A DNA stretch of 60,032 nucleotides from Lachnospiraceae bacterium UBA6403 (GTDB lineage Bacteria; Bacillota; Clostridia; Lachnospirales; Lachnospiraceae). Below are positions 33,596 through 42,337 of this stretch, piece by piece (position 1 is the stretch's first letter; each line of letters begins with the position of its first letter). Position numbers and translations under genes: made by a program. Where the stretch lies: contig DJPV01000012.1 in the NCBI GenBank assembly GCA_002437435.1, forward strand, positions 17,535 through 77,566. Reading direction: 5' to 3'. The notes beneath the pieces are model-generated. The model searched no databases, was not told the origin of the DNA, and saw nothing but the letters and a program-made list of their open reading frames with translations.

Positions 33596-34823
33596 TTATT
33601 TGTCGTTGTTCTTGTTCTTCTCGTTCATCATTGCACGAACTTTCATGGAAAGACCGAACAGGTTGATGAATCCGGTTGCATCCTTGTGGTCATACAGTTC
33701 ACCGGTAGTGAAGCTTGCAAGACTCTCAGAATACAGAGAATATGGAGAAGTTGTTCCGGCTTTGATGATATTTCCTTTGTACAGTCTCATCTTAGTCTGA
33801 CCGGTAACGGTTTCCTGCGTCTTTTCAACAAAGGCCTGAAGAGCTTCACGAAGAGGGCAGAACCACTTTCCTTCGTATACAAGATCAGCAAACTTGGTTG
33901 CTACGAGCTTCTTGTATGCAAGTGTTTCACGATCCAGGGTCAGCTCCTCTAACTGTTTGTGGGCTTCCATCAGAATCGTTCCGCCAGGAGTTTCATAAAC
34001 ACCACGGGACTTCATACCGACAACACGGTTTTCTACGATATCAATAATACCGATACCATGTTTGCCGCCTAAACGGTTTAATTCACGGATAATATCAGAT
34101 ACTTTCATCTTTGTACCATTAATTGCAGTTGGGATACCCTTTTCAAAATCAAGGGTCAGATATTCATCTTCGTCCGGTGCCTTTTCAGGAGTAACACCGA
34201 GAACCAGAAGATCATCGTAGTTTGGTTCATTTGCAGGATTCTCAAGCTCCAGACCTTCATGGCTGATGTGCCAGATGTTACGGTCACGGCTGTAAGAATG
34301 AGCAGCATCAAATGGAAGATTGATGCCGTGTGCCTGACAGTATGCGATCTCTGCATCACGGGAATCCAGCTTCCATTCCGGCTGTCTCCATACAGCGATA
34401 ACCTTGATGTCAGGAGCAAGGGCCTTGATCGAAAGCTCGAATCTTAACTGATCATTTCCTTTTCCTGTTGCACCATGACAGATAGCAACAGCACCTTCCT
34501 TACGGGCAACCTCAACTAATTTTTTAGCGATCAGAGGTCTTGCGAAAGAAGTACCAAGTAAATATTTATTCTCATATACAGCATCTGCCTGAACGGTTGG
34601 CATAATGTATTCATCACATAATTCATCAACAACATCCAGAATGTATAACTTGGAAGCACCTGAATATTTTGCTCTTTCGTCCAGTCCATCCAGTTCACTT
34701 TCCTGTCCTACATCGATGCAGGCACAGATAACATCGTAATCATAAGTTTCTTTTAACCAAGGGATGATAGCTGTTGTATCAAGACCGCCTGAGTATGCAA
34801 GAACAACTTTGTCTTTTGCCATT
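33596..34823 (-). CDS. argG: Argininosuccinate synthase
   Basis: A 408-residue cytosolic enzyme that joins citrulline and aspartate with ATP in arginine synthesis. The start is the ATG at 34823 ([16 protein letters not shown]) behind GGAGG; longer in-frame ORFs upstream lack support. The PP-loop motif [12 protein letters not shown] (residues 9-20), [12 protein letters not shown], and [13 protein letters not shown] are standard ArgG blocks. argH is not adjacent. The promoter and ArgR boxes upstream indicate arginine repression. Confidence 0.96.
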
Positions 34824-34921
34824 TCTAAATCCTCCTTAAAATCTGTCTGGAATATATTTTTTATTGATGTTATATATATTCCGTTCATTGAATAAAGGAC
34901 ACATCGTCCTGTCTGCAAATA

Positions 34922-34950
34922 AATATATAACGGTAATGAATATTATGCAA
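34922..34950 (-). promoter_or_regulatory. argG promoter overlapped by an ArgR box
   Basis: Minus strand: TTGCAT (34950-34945), 17-base spacer, TATATT (34927-34922). The plus-strand sequence TGAATATTATGCA (34937-34949) matches the ArgR half-site pair TGAATA..ATTCA and covers the -35 and spacer, so bound ArgR would block RNA polymerase. Confidence 0.8.
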
Positions 34951-35072
34951 GTGTTTTTTGAATAGATAAATGGAAAAAATAAAAAAGAAGTAAAATGCAG
35001 AAAAACAGAATTTACAATATGAAAGAGGGATAATGCAAAAAAATATACATATTAAATGAAAAGAATAAAATA

Positions 35073-35106
35073 TGAATATTTTACATTTCATAATGAATAT
35101 TATTCA
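35073..35106. promoter_or_regulatory. Upstream pair of ArgR boxes
   Basis: TGAATATTTTACA (35073-35085) and the near-perfect palindrome TGAATATTATTCA (35094-35106), 21 bases apart (two helical turns), match the ARG box consensus. They lie about 120-160 bases upstream of the argG promoter box, consistent with hexameric ArgR binding and looping. Confidence 0.75.
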
Positions 35107-35209
35107 TACTGCTATAGAATTACAGGAGATATGTATTTGTATATTATGAATAGAAAGTCGGAGCAAATCAGAAAAAAATAGTAGAAATAAGAAAAAATAG
35201 GAATAATGT

Positions 35210-35238
35210 TTGAGTATCTTGTAGAAATGCTATATAAT
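35210..35238 (+). promoter_or_regulatory. Promoter of the rml operon
   Basis: TTGAGT (35210-35215), 17-base spacer, TATAAT (35233-35238). Predicted start near 35245, about 120 bases before the rmlA start codon. Confidence 0.75.
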
Positions 35239-35367
35239 ATAATAGATTGTGATTACTGTTTAATAGGGACATGAATGAGGAAGACAGAAGGTAGAAAGCA
35301 CGGTCGTATATGATAATAATTCGGATGAAAAGAATGAAAAGTTTTTGATCAACAGGAGGAATTAGAG

Positions 35368-36264
35368 ATGAAAGGCATTATTTTAGCCGGAGGATCTGGA
35401 ACAAGGTTATATCCATTGACAAAAGTAACATCGAAGCAGCTGCTTCCTATCTATGATAAACCGATGATCTATTATCCGATGTCGGTTTTGATGAATGCAG
35501 GAATCCGTGACATATTGATTATTTCGACGCCACAGGATACTCCAAGATTTGAGGATCTGTTGGGAGATGGAAGCCAGTTTGGTGTAAACCTTACTTATGC
35601 GGTACAGCCAGCACCGGATGGACTGGCGCAGGCATTTGTTATTGGTGCAGATTTCATAGGTGATGATACAGTTGCCATGGTTCTTGGCGATAATATTTTT
35701 GCAGGCCACGGACTTAAAAAGAGATTACGCGCAGCTGTTCAGAATGCGGAAAATGGCAAGGGAGCAACAGTATTTGGTTATTATGTAGATGATCCTGAAC
35801 GGTTTGGAATTGTTGAATTTGACAAGGACGGACGTGCGATCTCAATCGAGGAAAAACCGGAAAAACCAAAGAGTAATTATTGTGTAACAGGTCTCTATTT
35901 TTATGATAATAAAGTCGTTGAATATGCAAAGAATCTGAAACCATCTGCCAGAGGAGAGCTTGAGATCACAGATCTGAATCGTATTTATCTTGAGCATCAG
36001 CAGTTAAATGTAGAGCTTCTTGGACAGGGATTTACATGGCTTGATACAGGTACACATGAGAGCCTGGTCGATGCTACGAACTTTGTAAAGACGATAGAAC
36101 AGCATCAGCACAGAAAGATCGCATGCCTTGAGGAGATTGCATACCTGAATGGATGGATTTCCAGAGAAGAAGTTCTGGAAGTATATGAAGTTCTGAAGAA
36201 GAATCAGTACGGACAGTATCTGAAGGATGTATTAGATGGCAAGTATCTGGATGTACTTGCATAG
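35368..36264 (+). CDS. rmlA: Glucose-1-phosphate thymidylyltransferase
   Basis: A 298-residue nucleotidyltransferase making dTDP-glucose, the first step to dTDP-L-rhamnose. AGGAGG precedes ATG 35368. The dTTP-binding loop [13 protein letters not shown] (residues 6-18) is followed by [16 protein letters not shown], the substrate-site signature of RmlA, and by [12 protein letters not shown] and [12 protein letters not shown]. Normal length. It leads the operon rmlA-rmlB-rmlD-rmlC with gaps of 39 bases or fewer and one overlap. Confidence 0.96.
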   Translation: MKGIILAGGSGTRLYPLTKVTSKQLLPIYDKPMIYYPMSVLMNAGIRDILIISTPQDTPRFEDLLGDGSQFGVNLTYAVQPAPDGLAQAFVIGADFIGDDTVAMVLGDNIFAGHGLKKRLRAAVQNAENGKGATVFGYYVDDPERFGIVEFDKDGRAISIEEKPEKPKSNYCVTGLYFYDNKVVEYAKNLKPSARGELEITDLNRIYLEHQQLNVELLGQGFTWLDTGTHESLVDATNFVKTIEQHQHRKIACLEEIAYLNGWISREEVLEVYEVLKKNQYGQYLKDVLDGKYLDVLA

Positions 36265-36303
36265 TTTTTACAGATAAAAGATAGATTGAGGAGAAAATAA
36301 AAA

Positions 36304-37329
36304 ATGAGTAAAACAATCATAGTAACAGGTGGAGCCGGCTTTATTGGTTCAAATTTTATATTTCATATGCTTGATAAATATCCGGAATATCGTATCGTAT
36401 GTCTGGATAAACTTACATACGCAGGTAATTTGTCAACGCTTGAGCCTGTAATGAAAAATCCGAATTTCAGATTTGTAAAAGCAGATATTTGTGACAGAGA
36501 TGCCGTTTACCGGTTATTTGAGGAAGAAAAGCCGGACATTATCGTAAATTTTGCAGCGGAGAGTCATGTAGACAGAAGTATTGAGAATCCGGATATCTTT
36601 CTAAAGACAAATATTATGGGTACAGCAGTTCTTATGGATGCATGCAGAAAATATGGAATTGGGAGATATCATCAGGTATCTACCGATGAAGTATATGGAG
36701 ATCTGCCACTTGACAGACCGGATCTGTTCTTTACAGAAGAAACACCGATCCATACAAGTTCACCTTACAGCAGTTCAAAGGCAGCAGCAGATCTTCTGGT
36801 GCTCGCATATCACAGAACTTATGGACTGCCTGTCAGCATATCCAGATGTTCGAATAACTATGGGCCATATCATTTCCCTGAGAAGCTTATCCCTTTAATG
36901 ATTGCAAATGCATTGAATGACAAGCCTCTTCCTGTATATGGTGAGGGGCTGAATGTTCGTGACTGGTTATATGTAGAAGATCATTGCAAGGCTATCGATC
37001 TGATCATTCATAAAGGACGTGTCGGTGAAGTTTATAATGTCGGCGGTCATAATGAGAAGCAGAATATTGAGATCGTTAAGCTCATCTGTAAAGAACTTGG
37101 AAAGCCTGAATCTCTGATCACACATGTCGGTGATCGCAAGGGGCACGACATGCGTTATGCAATCGATCCAACAAAGATCCATAATGAACTTGGATGGCTT
37201 CCGGAGACAAAGTTTGAAGATGGAATAAAGAAGACAATTCAGTGGTATCTGGATAACAGAGAATGGTGGGAGACTATTATCTCAGGAGAATACCAGAATT
37301 ACTATGAGAAGATGTATAGCAATCGTTAA
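36304..37329 (+). CDS. rmlB: dTDP-glucose 4,6-dehydratase
   Basis: A 341-residue extended short-chain dehydrogenase, second step of dTDP-rhamnose synthesis. The NAD-binding motif is TGGAGFIGSNFI (residues 8-19). VNFAAESHVDRSIENPDIF, STDEVYGDL (catalytic Thr, Asp and Glu) and PYSSSKAAADLLV (YxxxK-type pair) are the expected RmlB blocks. It follows rmlA by 39 bases behind GAGGAG. Confidence 0.96.
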   Translation: MSKTIIVTGGAGFIGSNFIFHMLDKYPEYRIVCLDKLTYAGNLSTLEPVMKNPNFRFVKADICDRDAVYRLFEEEKPDIIVNFAAESHVDRSIENPDIFLKTNIMGTAVLMDACRKYGIGRYHQVSTDEVYGDLPLDRPDLFFTEETPIHTSSPYSSSKAAADLLVLAYHRTYGLPVSISRCSNNYGPYHFPEKLIPLMIANALNDKPLPVYGEGLNVRDWLYVEDHCKAIDLIIHKGRVGEVYNVGGHNEKQNIEIVKLICKELGKPESLITHVGDRKGHDMRYAIDPTKIHNELGWLPETKFEDGIKKTIQWYLDNREWWETIISGEYQNYYEKMYSNR

Positions 37330-37362
37330 TTTGCGGGAAAGAGGTAGCGGAGGAGATAACAG

Positions 37363-38292
37363 ATGAAAGTATTGGTTACCGGAGTAGGTGGTCAGCTTGG
37401 CTATGATGTAATGAATGAACTTGCAAAAAGAGGGCATGAAGGTATCGGAACCGATCTGGCTGAAGCTTACAGCGGGGTGCAGGATGGTACGCCGGTATGC
37501 AGTATGCCATATGCAAGACTGGATATTACAGATATACAGGCTGTTAAACAGATGTTTTCAGAGTTTCGACCGGATGTTGTTATTCATTGTGCTGCATGGA
37601 CAGCAGTAGATTTGGCAGAAGATGAGGACAAACAGGAAACGGTATATGCAGTAAATGCAAAAGGAACTGAATATATAGCGGAAGCATGTAAAAAACTTGA
37701 CTGTAAGATGATTTATATCAGTACGGATTATGTATTTAATGGTCAGGGGACGGATCCGTGGCAGCCTGATTGTAAGGACTATGCGCCACTAAATGTATAT
37801 GGAAAATCGAAGCTTCAGGGGGAACTGGCAGTCAGCAGCCTTCTGGATAAATATTATATCGTGCGTATTGCATGGGTATTTGGTACAAATGGCAAGAACT
37901 TTATAAAAACCATGTTGAATGTGGGCAAAAGTCATGATACAGTACAGGTTGTAAATGATCAGATCGGAACGCCAACGTACACGTATGATCTGGCAAGGCT
38001 TCTTGTTGATATGGCTGAGACAGACCGTTATGGCTATTACCATGCTACGAATGAAGGTGGATATATTTCATGGTATGATTTTACCTGCGAAATATATAGG
38101 CAGGTGGGATATGCAACAAAGGTAGTTCCTGTTACAACTGCTGAATATGGTTTGTCAAAAGCAGCAAGACCATTTAACAGCAGATTGGATAAGACAAAGC
38201 TGGTAGAAAATGGATTTGAATTACTGCCAACATGGCAGGATGCTTTAAGCAGATATTTAAAAGAGGTAGAGAAACAAAATGGGACAGATTAA
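37363..38292 (+). CDS. rmlD: dTDP-4-dehydrorhamnose reductase
   Basis: A 309-residue NADPH-dependent reductase, last step to dTDP-L-rhamnose. TGVGGQLGYDVM (residues 6-17) is the nucleotide-binding loop, VIHCAAWTAVDLAE and YISTDYVFNG the family blocks, and YGKSKLQGE the catalytic Tyr-Lys pair. Gene order places it before rmlC, which it overlaps by 14 bases. Confidence 0.95.
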   Translation: MKVLVTGVGGQLGYDVMNELAKRGHEGIGTDLAEAYSGVQDGTPVCSMPYARLDITDIQAVKQMFSEFRPDVVIHCAAWTAVDLAEDEDKQETVYAVNAKGTEYIAEACKKLDCKMIYISTDYVFNGQGTDPWQPDCKDYAPLNVYGKSKLQGELAVSSLLDKYYIVRIAWVFGTNGKNFIKTMLNVGKSHDTVQVVNDQIGTPTYTYDLARLLVDMAETDRYGYYHATNEGGYISWYDFTCEIYRQVGYATKVVPVTTAEYGLSKAARPFNSRLDKTKLVENGFELLPTWQDALSRYLKEVEKQNGTD

Positions 38293-38881
38293 AGTTACAA
38301 AAGCACCGATAGATGGATTATATATTATCGAACCTGCAGTACATGGAGACAGCAGAGGGTATTTTATGGAGACTTATAATCAGAAGGATATGGAAGAAAA
38401 TGGGCTGAACATGGTATTTGTTCAGGATAATCAGAGCATGTCTACAAAAGGTGTGCTTCGCGGACTTCATTTTCAGAAGAAATATCCACAGGGTAAGCTT
38501 GTAAGAGTGATCAAAGGTGTCGTATATGATGTTGCTGTCGATCTGAGATCGGGCAGCGAGACATATGGAAAATGGTATGGCGTGGAATTAACGGAGGAGA
38601 ATAAGAAGCAGTTCTATATCTCGGAAGGTTTTGCACATGGATTTTTGGTTTTGTCAGATACAGCAGAGTTCTGTTATAAGGTAACAGATTTCTATCATCC
38701 TGGTGATGAGGGCGGCTTGGCATGGAATGATCCCGAAATCGGTATTGAATGGCCAAAACTCTGTGGAGAATATCAGGGAAATGCAAGTGCAGAAGGTTAT
38801 CATCTGGAAGATGGAACTGCACTGAACCTGAGTGATAAAGATCAGAAATGGCTTGGATTAAAAGAAACATTTAAGTTTTAA
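38279..38881 (+). CDS. rmlC: dTDP-4-dehydrorhamnose 3,5-epimerase
   Basis: A 200-residue cupin epimerase, third step of the pathway. VHGDSRGYFMETYN near residue 20, QDNQSMSTKGVLRGLHFQ (His-containing active-site strand) near 47-65, and VVYDVAVDLRSGSETYGKW with FAHGFLVLSD near 120 are standard RmlC blocks. It begins inside rmlD and is followed 36 bases later by the LCP gene. Confidence 0.95.
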   Translation: MGQIKVTKAPIDGLYIIEPAVHGDSRGYFMETYNQKDMEENGLNMVFVQDNQSMSTKGVLRGLHFQKKYPQGKLVRVIKGVVYDVAVDLRSGSETYGKWYGVELTEENKKQFYISEGFAHGFLVLSDTAEFCYKVTDFYHPGDEGGLAWNDPEIGIEWPKLCGEYQGNASAEGYHLEDGTALNLSDKDQKWLGLKETFKF

Positions 38882-38917
38882 TAAAGTTTTTAGTTGCAGA
38901 GAGGATGTCTTTCACTA

Positions 38918-40717
38918 ATGGATAATAAGACTACACAGTATGATAAACGTCTATCGGAATACAGGGACAGACTGTTACAACGGAATAAGGAAATGACAAT
39001 GGATGATGATGATCTGATCGATTCGATCATTAATCGGAATGAACCGGAAAACAGCGAAACTGACAGCACAGCTGATGATAAGTCTGAGAAAAAGGCAGAC
39101 TCTGTATCAGAGACTTCTCCGGCGAAAAAAACACCGGTATCGGAATCCTATAAGGAATATGCAGACAAATTAGAGTCTGTTTTAAAAGAAGTAGGAGTTG
39201 CGACGGAAGAGAAGAAAAAGCCTGAACCGAAGCAGTCGTCAGAGAGAAAAAAAGAGAACCGTGCAGATGAAGAACGGAAGCGTCTTGCTTATAAGGAACT
39301 CGGCTATGATAAGCAGAAGCAGGAAGATACTGTGGAATCCGACGAAGATACAGATGGGATGGAAGATGAACATACATTTGCTGACGTATTTGCAAGTTTG
39401 AAAGAAAATGTCCGGGATGCAGTAGATGAGGCTGAGAAGAAAGTAAGAAACCGAAAGCTTTCCGGCGGAGAATCCGGTGATGGAAGAAAGAAACTGCCGT
39501 TTCGACTGAATACACTTGGCAAATGGGCGGTTGCAGGAATTGCATTGTTTATAGTTTTCTTGATTCTGACAATCAGTTATGTATCGGCGAATAAGTCTTA
39601 TAAGTATAATCAGATGGATATTCGCCCGATCAAGAGCAGTGATCTGGTGGTTAATGATGGCGTAAAAGAGCAGACAAAGGGTTACACAACGATCGCACTC
39701 TATGGTGTTGATTCCAGAGATTCAAACCTGAATACAGGTACGAACAGTGATGCGATCATTCTTCTCAGTATAAATAATGATACAAAAGAAGTTAAGATGG
39801 TTTCCGTATATCGGGATACATTGTTGCAGATACAGAGTGATTCTCCGATAACGCAGAAAGTAAATTATGCATATCAGCTGGGTGGAGCATTGATGTCGAT
39901 CAATACATTAAATGCAAATCTGGATCTTGATATATCAGATTATATTACCGTTGATTTTAATGCAATGGCAGATATTATCAATGCGCTGGGAGGCGTAGAG
40001 GTAACGGTAACAGAAGATGAAGTGAATAATCTGAATAAGAATCTCGCAGAACAGATCGGTATATCAGGCAAATACTCAGATGGTGTTCATGATGCAGGTA
40101 CAAAGGTATTAAATGGACAGCAGGCAGTAGCATATTCCAGAATCCGGAGTACAGGAAAAGGAGACATTACCAGAACAATGAGACAGCGGACTGTATTGCT
40201 TGGTCTGATGAACAAGATGGTAAATGCAGACAGCAAGATGATATCTAATCTGATTGATGTGTCATTTAGCTGTATATCAACCAGCCTTACAAAGAATGAA
40301 GTGACATCTTTGGCAAAAAATGTTGCTGATTATAAGATTACAGGTAATACGGGATTCCCATTTGTCTATACACCGATGTCTTTAGACAATAAGGGCAGTG
40401 TGATCGTTACAGCAGATCTGAATGTAAATGTTACAGCACTGCATGAATATTTGTATGGAACATCGGGCTATACTCCGTCTGGTACAGTGGTGGCCATAAG
40501 TACAGAAGTATCATCAGAGACAGGGGTATCGGCGACAGAAGGAATCGATATAGATAAGGTATCTGGAGAAACGGCTGTTACAACGCAGGAAAGCAGTGAA
40601 GACCAGAGCGAAACTGCAACGGATAGTTCGGAGACAGATTCGTCCGAAGATACAGGTTCAACAACAGAGGTGCAGACAATTACAGCACCACCAGAGGGTA
40701 TGATCGAAAATGAATAA
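38918..40717 (+). CDS. LCP (LytR-CpsA-Psr) family glycopolymer transferase
   Basis: A 599-residue membrane-anchored enzyme. I prefer ATG 38918 (MDNKTTQYDK); a TTG further up is possible. An unusually long cytoplasmic head (about 195 residues) is highly charged, rich in Glu/Lys/Ser and probably disordered. One helix follows (about 204-224, WAVAGIALFIVFLILTISYV). The LCP catalytic domain (about 255-450) has TIALYGVDSRDS, VSVYRDTLLQI, INALGGVEVTV and AYSRIRSTGKGDITRTMRQR, with the Asp and Arg residues that bind the polyprenyl-diphosphate donor. A Ser/Thr/Glu tail ends the protein. LCP enzymes join wall polymers to peptidoglycan, and its place behind rmlABDC suggests a rhamnose-containing polymer. 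Confidence 0.92.
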   Translation: MDNKTTQYDKRLSEYRDRLLQRNKEMTMDDDDLIDSIINRNEPENSETDSTADDKSEKKADSVSETSPAKKTPVSESYKEYADKLESVLKEVGVATEEKKKPEPKQSSERKKENRADEERKRLAYKELGYDKQKQEDTVESDEDTDGMEDEHTFADVFASLKENVRDAVDEAEKKVRNRKLSGGESGDGRKKLPFRLNTLGKWAVAGIALFIVFLILTISYVSANKSYKYNQMDIRPIKSSDLVVNDGVKEQTKGYTTIALYGVDSRDSNLNTGTNSDAIILLSINNDTKEVKMVSVYRDTLLQIQSDSPITQKVNYAYQLGGALMSINTLNANLDLDISDYITVDFNAMADIINALGGVEVTVTEDEVNNLNKNLAEQIGISGKYSDGVHDAGTKVLNGQQAVAYSRIRSTGKGDITRTMRQRTVLLGLMNKMVNADSKMISNLIDVSFSCISTSLTKNEVTSLAKNVADYKITGNTGFPFVYTPMSLDNKGSVIVTADLNVNVTALHEYLYGTSGYTPSGTVVAISTEVSSETGVSATEGIDIDKVSGETAVTTQESSEDQSETATDSSETDSSEDTGSTTEVQTITAPPEGMIENE

Positions 40718-42014
40718 TACCGGAAGACATCTGGAGTCTGTCAGAGGTTTTACAGCAGCGTTGGTGATAGCTTTATGCATGCTGTTAATACTGTTTGAAA
40801 AATACGGTCAAATGAAGTATGTTCGAGCAGATGAGACCGGAATGATAGAGACGGAAAGTTCAGAGACTTTACCATATGGGATATTTTGCAGCCGGAATGC
40901 TGACAATGTTTTTCCGGAATGTGGCATATTGCTTCGTGATTGGATCAAAGATACAAGACAGAACCTTGCATGGGCAGGTATGACAGAGCAGTATATCGGT
41001 CATATGAGTTTACATGATAAGATATGTCAGATGATGTTTGCAGACCCTGAAAATCTGGTGTTGAGTCATGATGTGACCAAGATGGATAAGGAGCTTAAGA
41101 CGGCACTTAAGAAGTATCCTGTGGGGGGTATCATGCTAAAGTCGAAGAATATACAGACAGAAAAGCAGCTGAAAAAGCTGTTGAAGAAAATGCAGGATGT
41201 TTCTGATATTACACTGTTTCTTGCCGTAGATGAAGAAGGTGGAACAGTCAGCCGTGTAATGCAGAAATTTGGAAATATAGATGGCGGCGATATCGGCTCG
41301 ATGTACGATTACAGAAATCTGGGCATAGATACCGCGTATGAGAATGCGCGACAGATTGGGGACAATCTTTCATATTATGGGTTTAACCTTGATTTTGCTC
41401 CGGTAGCAGATGTCTGGTCGAATCCGAAAAATACTGTTATAGGAAAGCGGGCTTACAGCAATCTCTACAGCGAAGTTGCTGAATTGATTCCTTATGCGGT
41501 GCGGGGCTTTCATGCAGGTGGAGTGCTATGTACGTTAAAACATTTTCCGGGACATGGAAATACGAAAGAAGATTCTCATTATGGAAATGCATATGTATAT
41601 GAGACGAAAGAAAACCTTGAAAATAATGAATTCCAGTCGTTTCGGGCAGGAATTGATGCGGGAGCTGACTTTGTGATGGTCGGACATATGATCGTAACTG
41701 ATATATCGAATATTCCATCTGATCTGTCGAAGGAGATTGTGACGGATATTCTTCGTATGGAACTTGGTTTCTCCGGTGTGATCATTACGGATTCATTGCA
41801 GATGGAAGCAATCACCGATACATATTCGGCCGGGGAGGCCGCAATTTATGCCATAGCTGCAGGAAATGATATGATACTGGAGTCGGAAAATCTGGAACAG
41901 GCAGTTGAGGGAATAAAGCAGGCAGTAAAAGATCAGATTATTGCGGAAAACCGAATCAATGAAAGCGTAAGAAGAATTTTGGTGATGAAGCATGCCATTA
42001 TTGAGAAAAAATAG
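40710..42014 (+). CDS. Glycoside hydrolase family 3, NagZ-like
   Basis: A 434-residue enzyme with an N-terminal membrane anchor or signal (about residues 13-30, FTAALVIALCMLLILF). The GH3 barrel includes FLAVDEEGGTVSRVMQKFG (about 168-187), NLDFAPVADVW and the NagZ-type loop LKHFPGHGNTKEDSHYG (about 268-284), which carries the His of the Asp-His acid/base pair. The nucleophile Asp is in GVIITDSLQMEA. Likely releases beta-N-acetylglucosamine from wall fragments outside the cell. It overlaps the LCP gene by eight bases and is the last gene of the rml transcript. Confidence 0.9.
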   Translation: MNNTGRHLESVRGFTAALVIALCMLLILFEKYGQMKYVRADETGMIETESSETLPYGIFCSRNADNVFPECGILLRDWIKDTRQNLAWAGMTEQYIGHMSLHDKICQMMFADPENLVLSHDVTKMDKELKTALKKYPVGGIMLKSKNIQTEKQLKKLLKKMQDVSDITLFLAVDEEGGTVSRVMQKFGNIDGGDIGSMYDYRNLGIDTAYENARQIGDNLSYYGFNLDFAPVADVWSNPKNTVIGKRAYSNLYSEVAELIPYAVRGFHAGGVLCTLKHFPGHGNTKEDSHYGNAYVYETKENLENNEFQSFRAGIDAGADFVMVGHMIVTDISNIPSDLSKEIVTDILRMELGFSGVIITDSLQMEAITDTYSAGEAAIYAIAAGNDMILESENLEQAVEGIKQAVKDQIIAENRINESVRRILVMKHAIIEKK

Positions 42015-42337
42015 ACCGGATTGACAAATTCAAATACAAAACGAATGCAATGCGAATTACATATTTTGATACAAAAAGGCACGATTTTAATGGAAAAACC
42101 ATTATAATTGTGTCTTTTTAATTTACAATAGCAGATAATGAACATACAAAATACTTTATAAAATTAAGTTTGCAAACTATCTGACAATTTGGCGAAAAAA
42201 GTTGTTTACAAACGGAAAAAAAGATAGTATGATTACAAATCATAAAAAGCACAGAGTTGTATTTGAGAATTACTATCAGATAATCGGGCTATAAGATCTC
42301 AACAGACACTGGCAATAAGTTGGAAAGGAAAACGAGC
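42015..42337. other. Gap with rml-operon terminator and gltB promoter
   Basis: Contains the terminator at 42074-42122, a stretch (42123-42200) with no recognisable feature, and a likely gltB promoter: TTGTTT (42202-42207), 17-base spacer, TAGTAT (42225-42230), leaving a leader of about 100 bases. Confidence 0.6.
42074..42122 (+). terminator. Terminator of the rml-LCP-GH3 operon
   Basis: AAAAAGGCACGATTTTAATGG pairs with CCATTATAATTGTGTCTTTTT (a few mismatches) around a five-base A loop, with A- and T-tracts at the ends. Confidence 0.8.

Larger units (their letters stand above)
34824..35367. other. Divergent argG-rmlA regulatory region
   Basis: A 544-base, very AT-rich gap holding the argG promoter with ArgR boxes (34922-34950, 35073-35106) on one side and the rml promoter (35210-35238) with a leader of about 120 bases on the other. 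The stretch 34960-35070 and the rml leader show no ORF or convincing RNA structure. Confidence 0.6.

Noticed and set aside
39030..39545. Open frame of 171 codons antisense to the LCP gene head
   Set aside because: It arises from the low-complexity Glu/Lys coding on the other strand; no start site or family.
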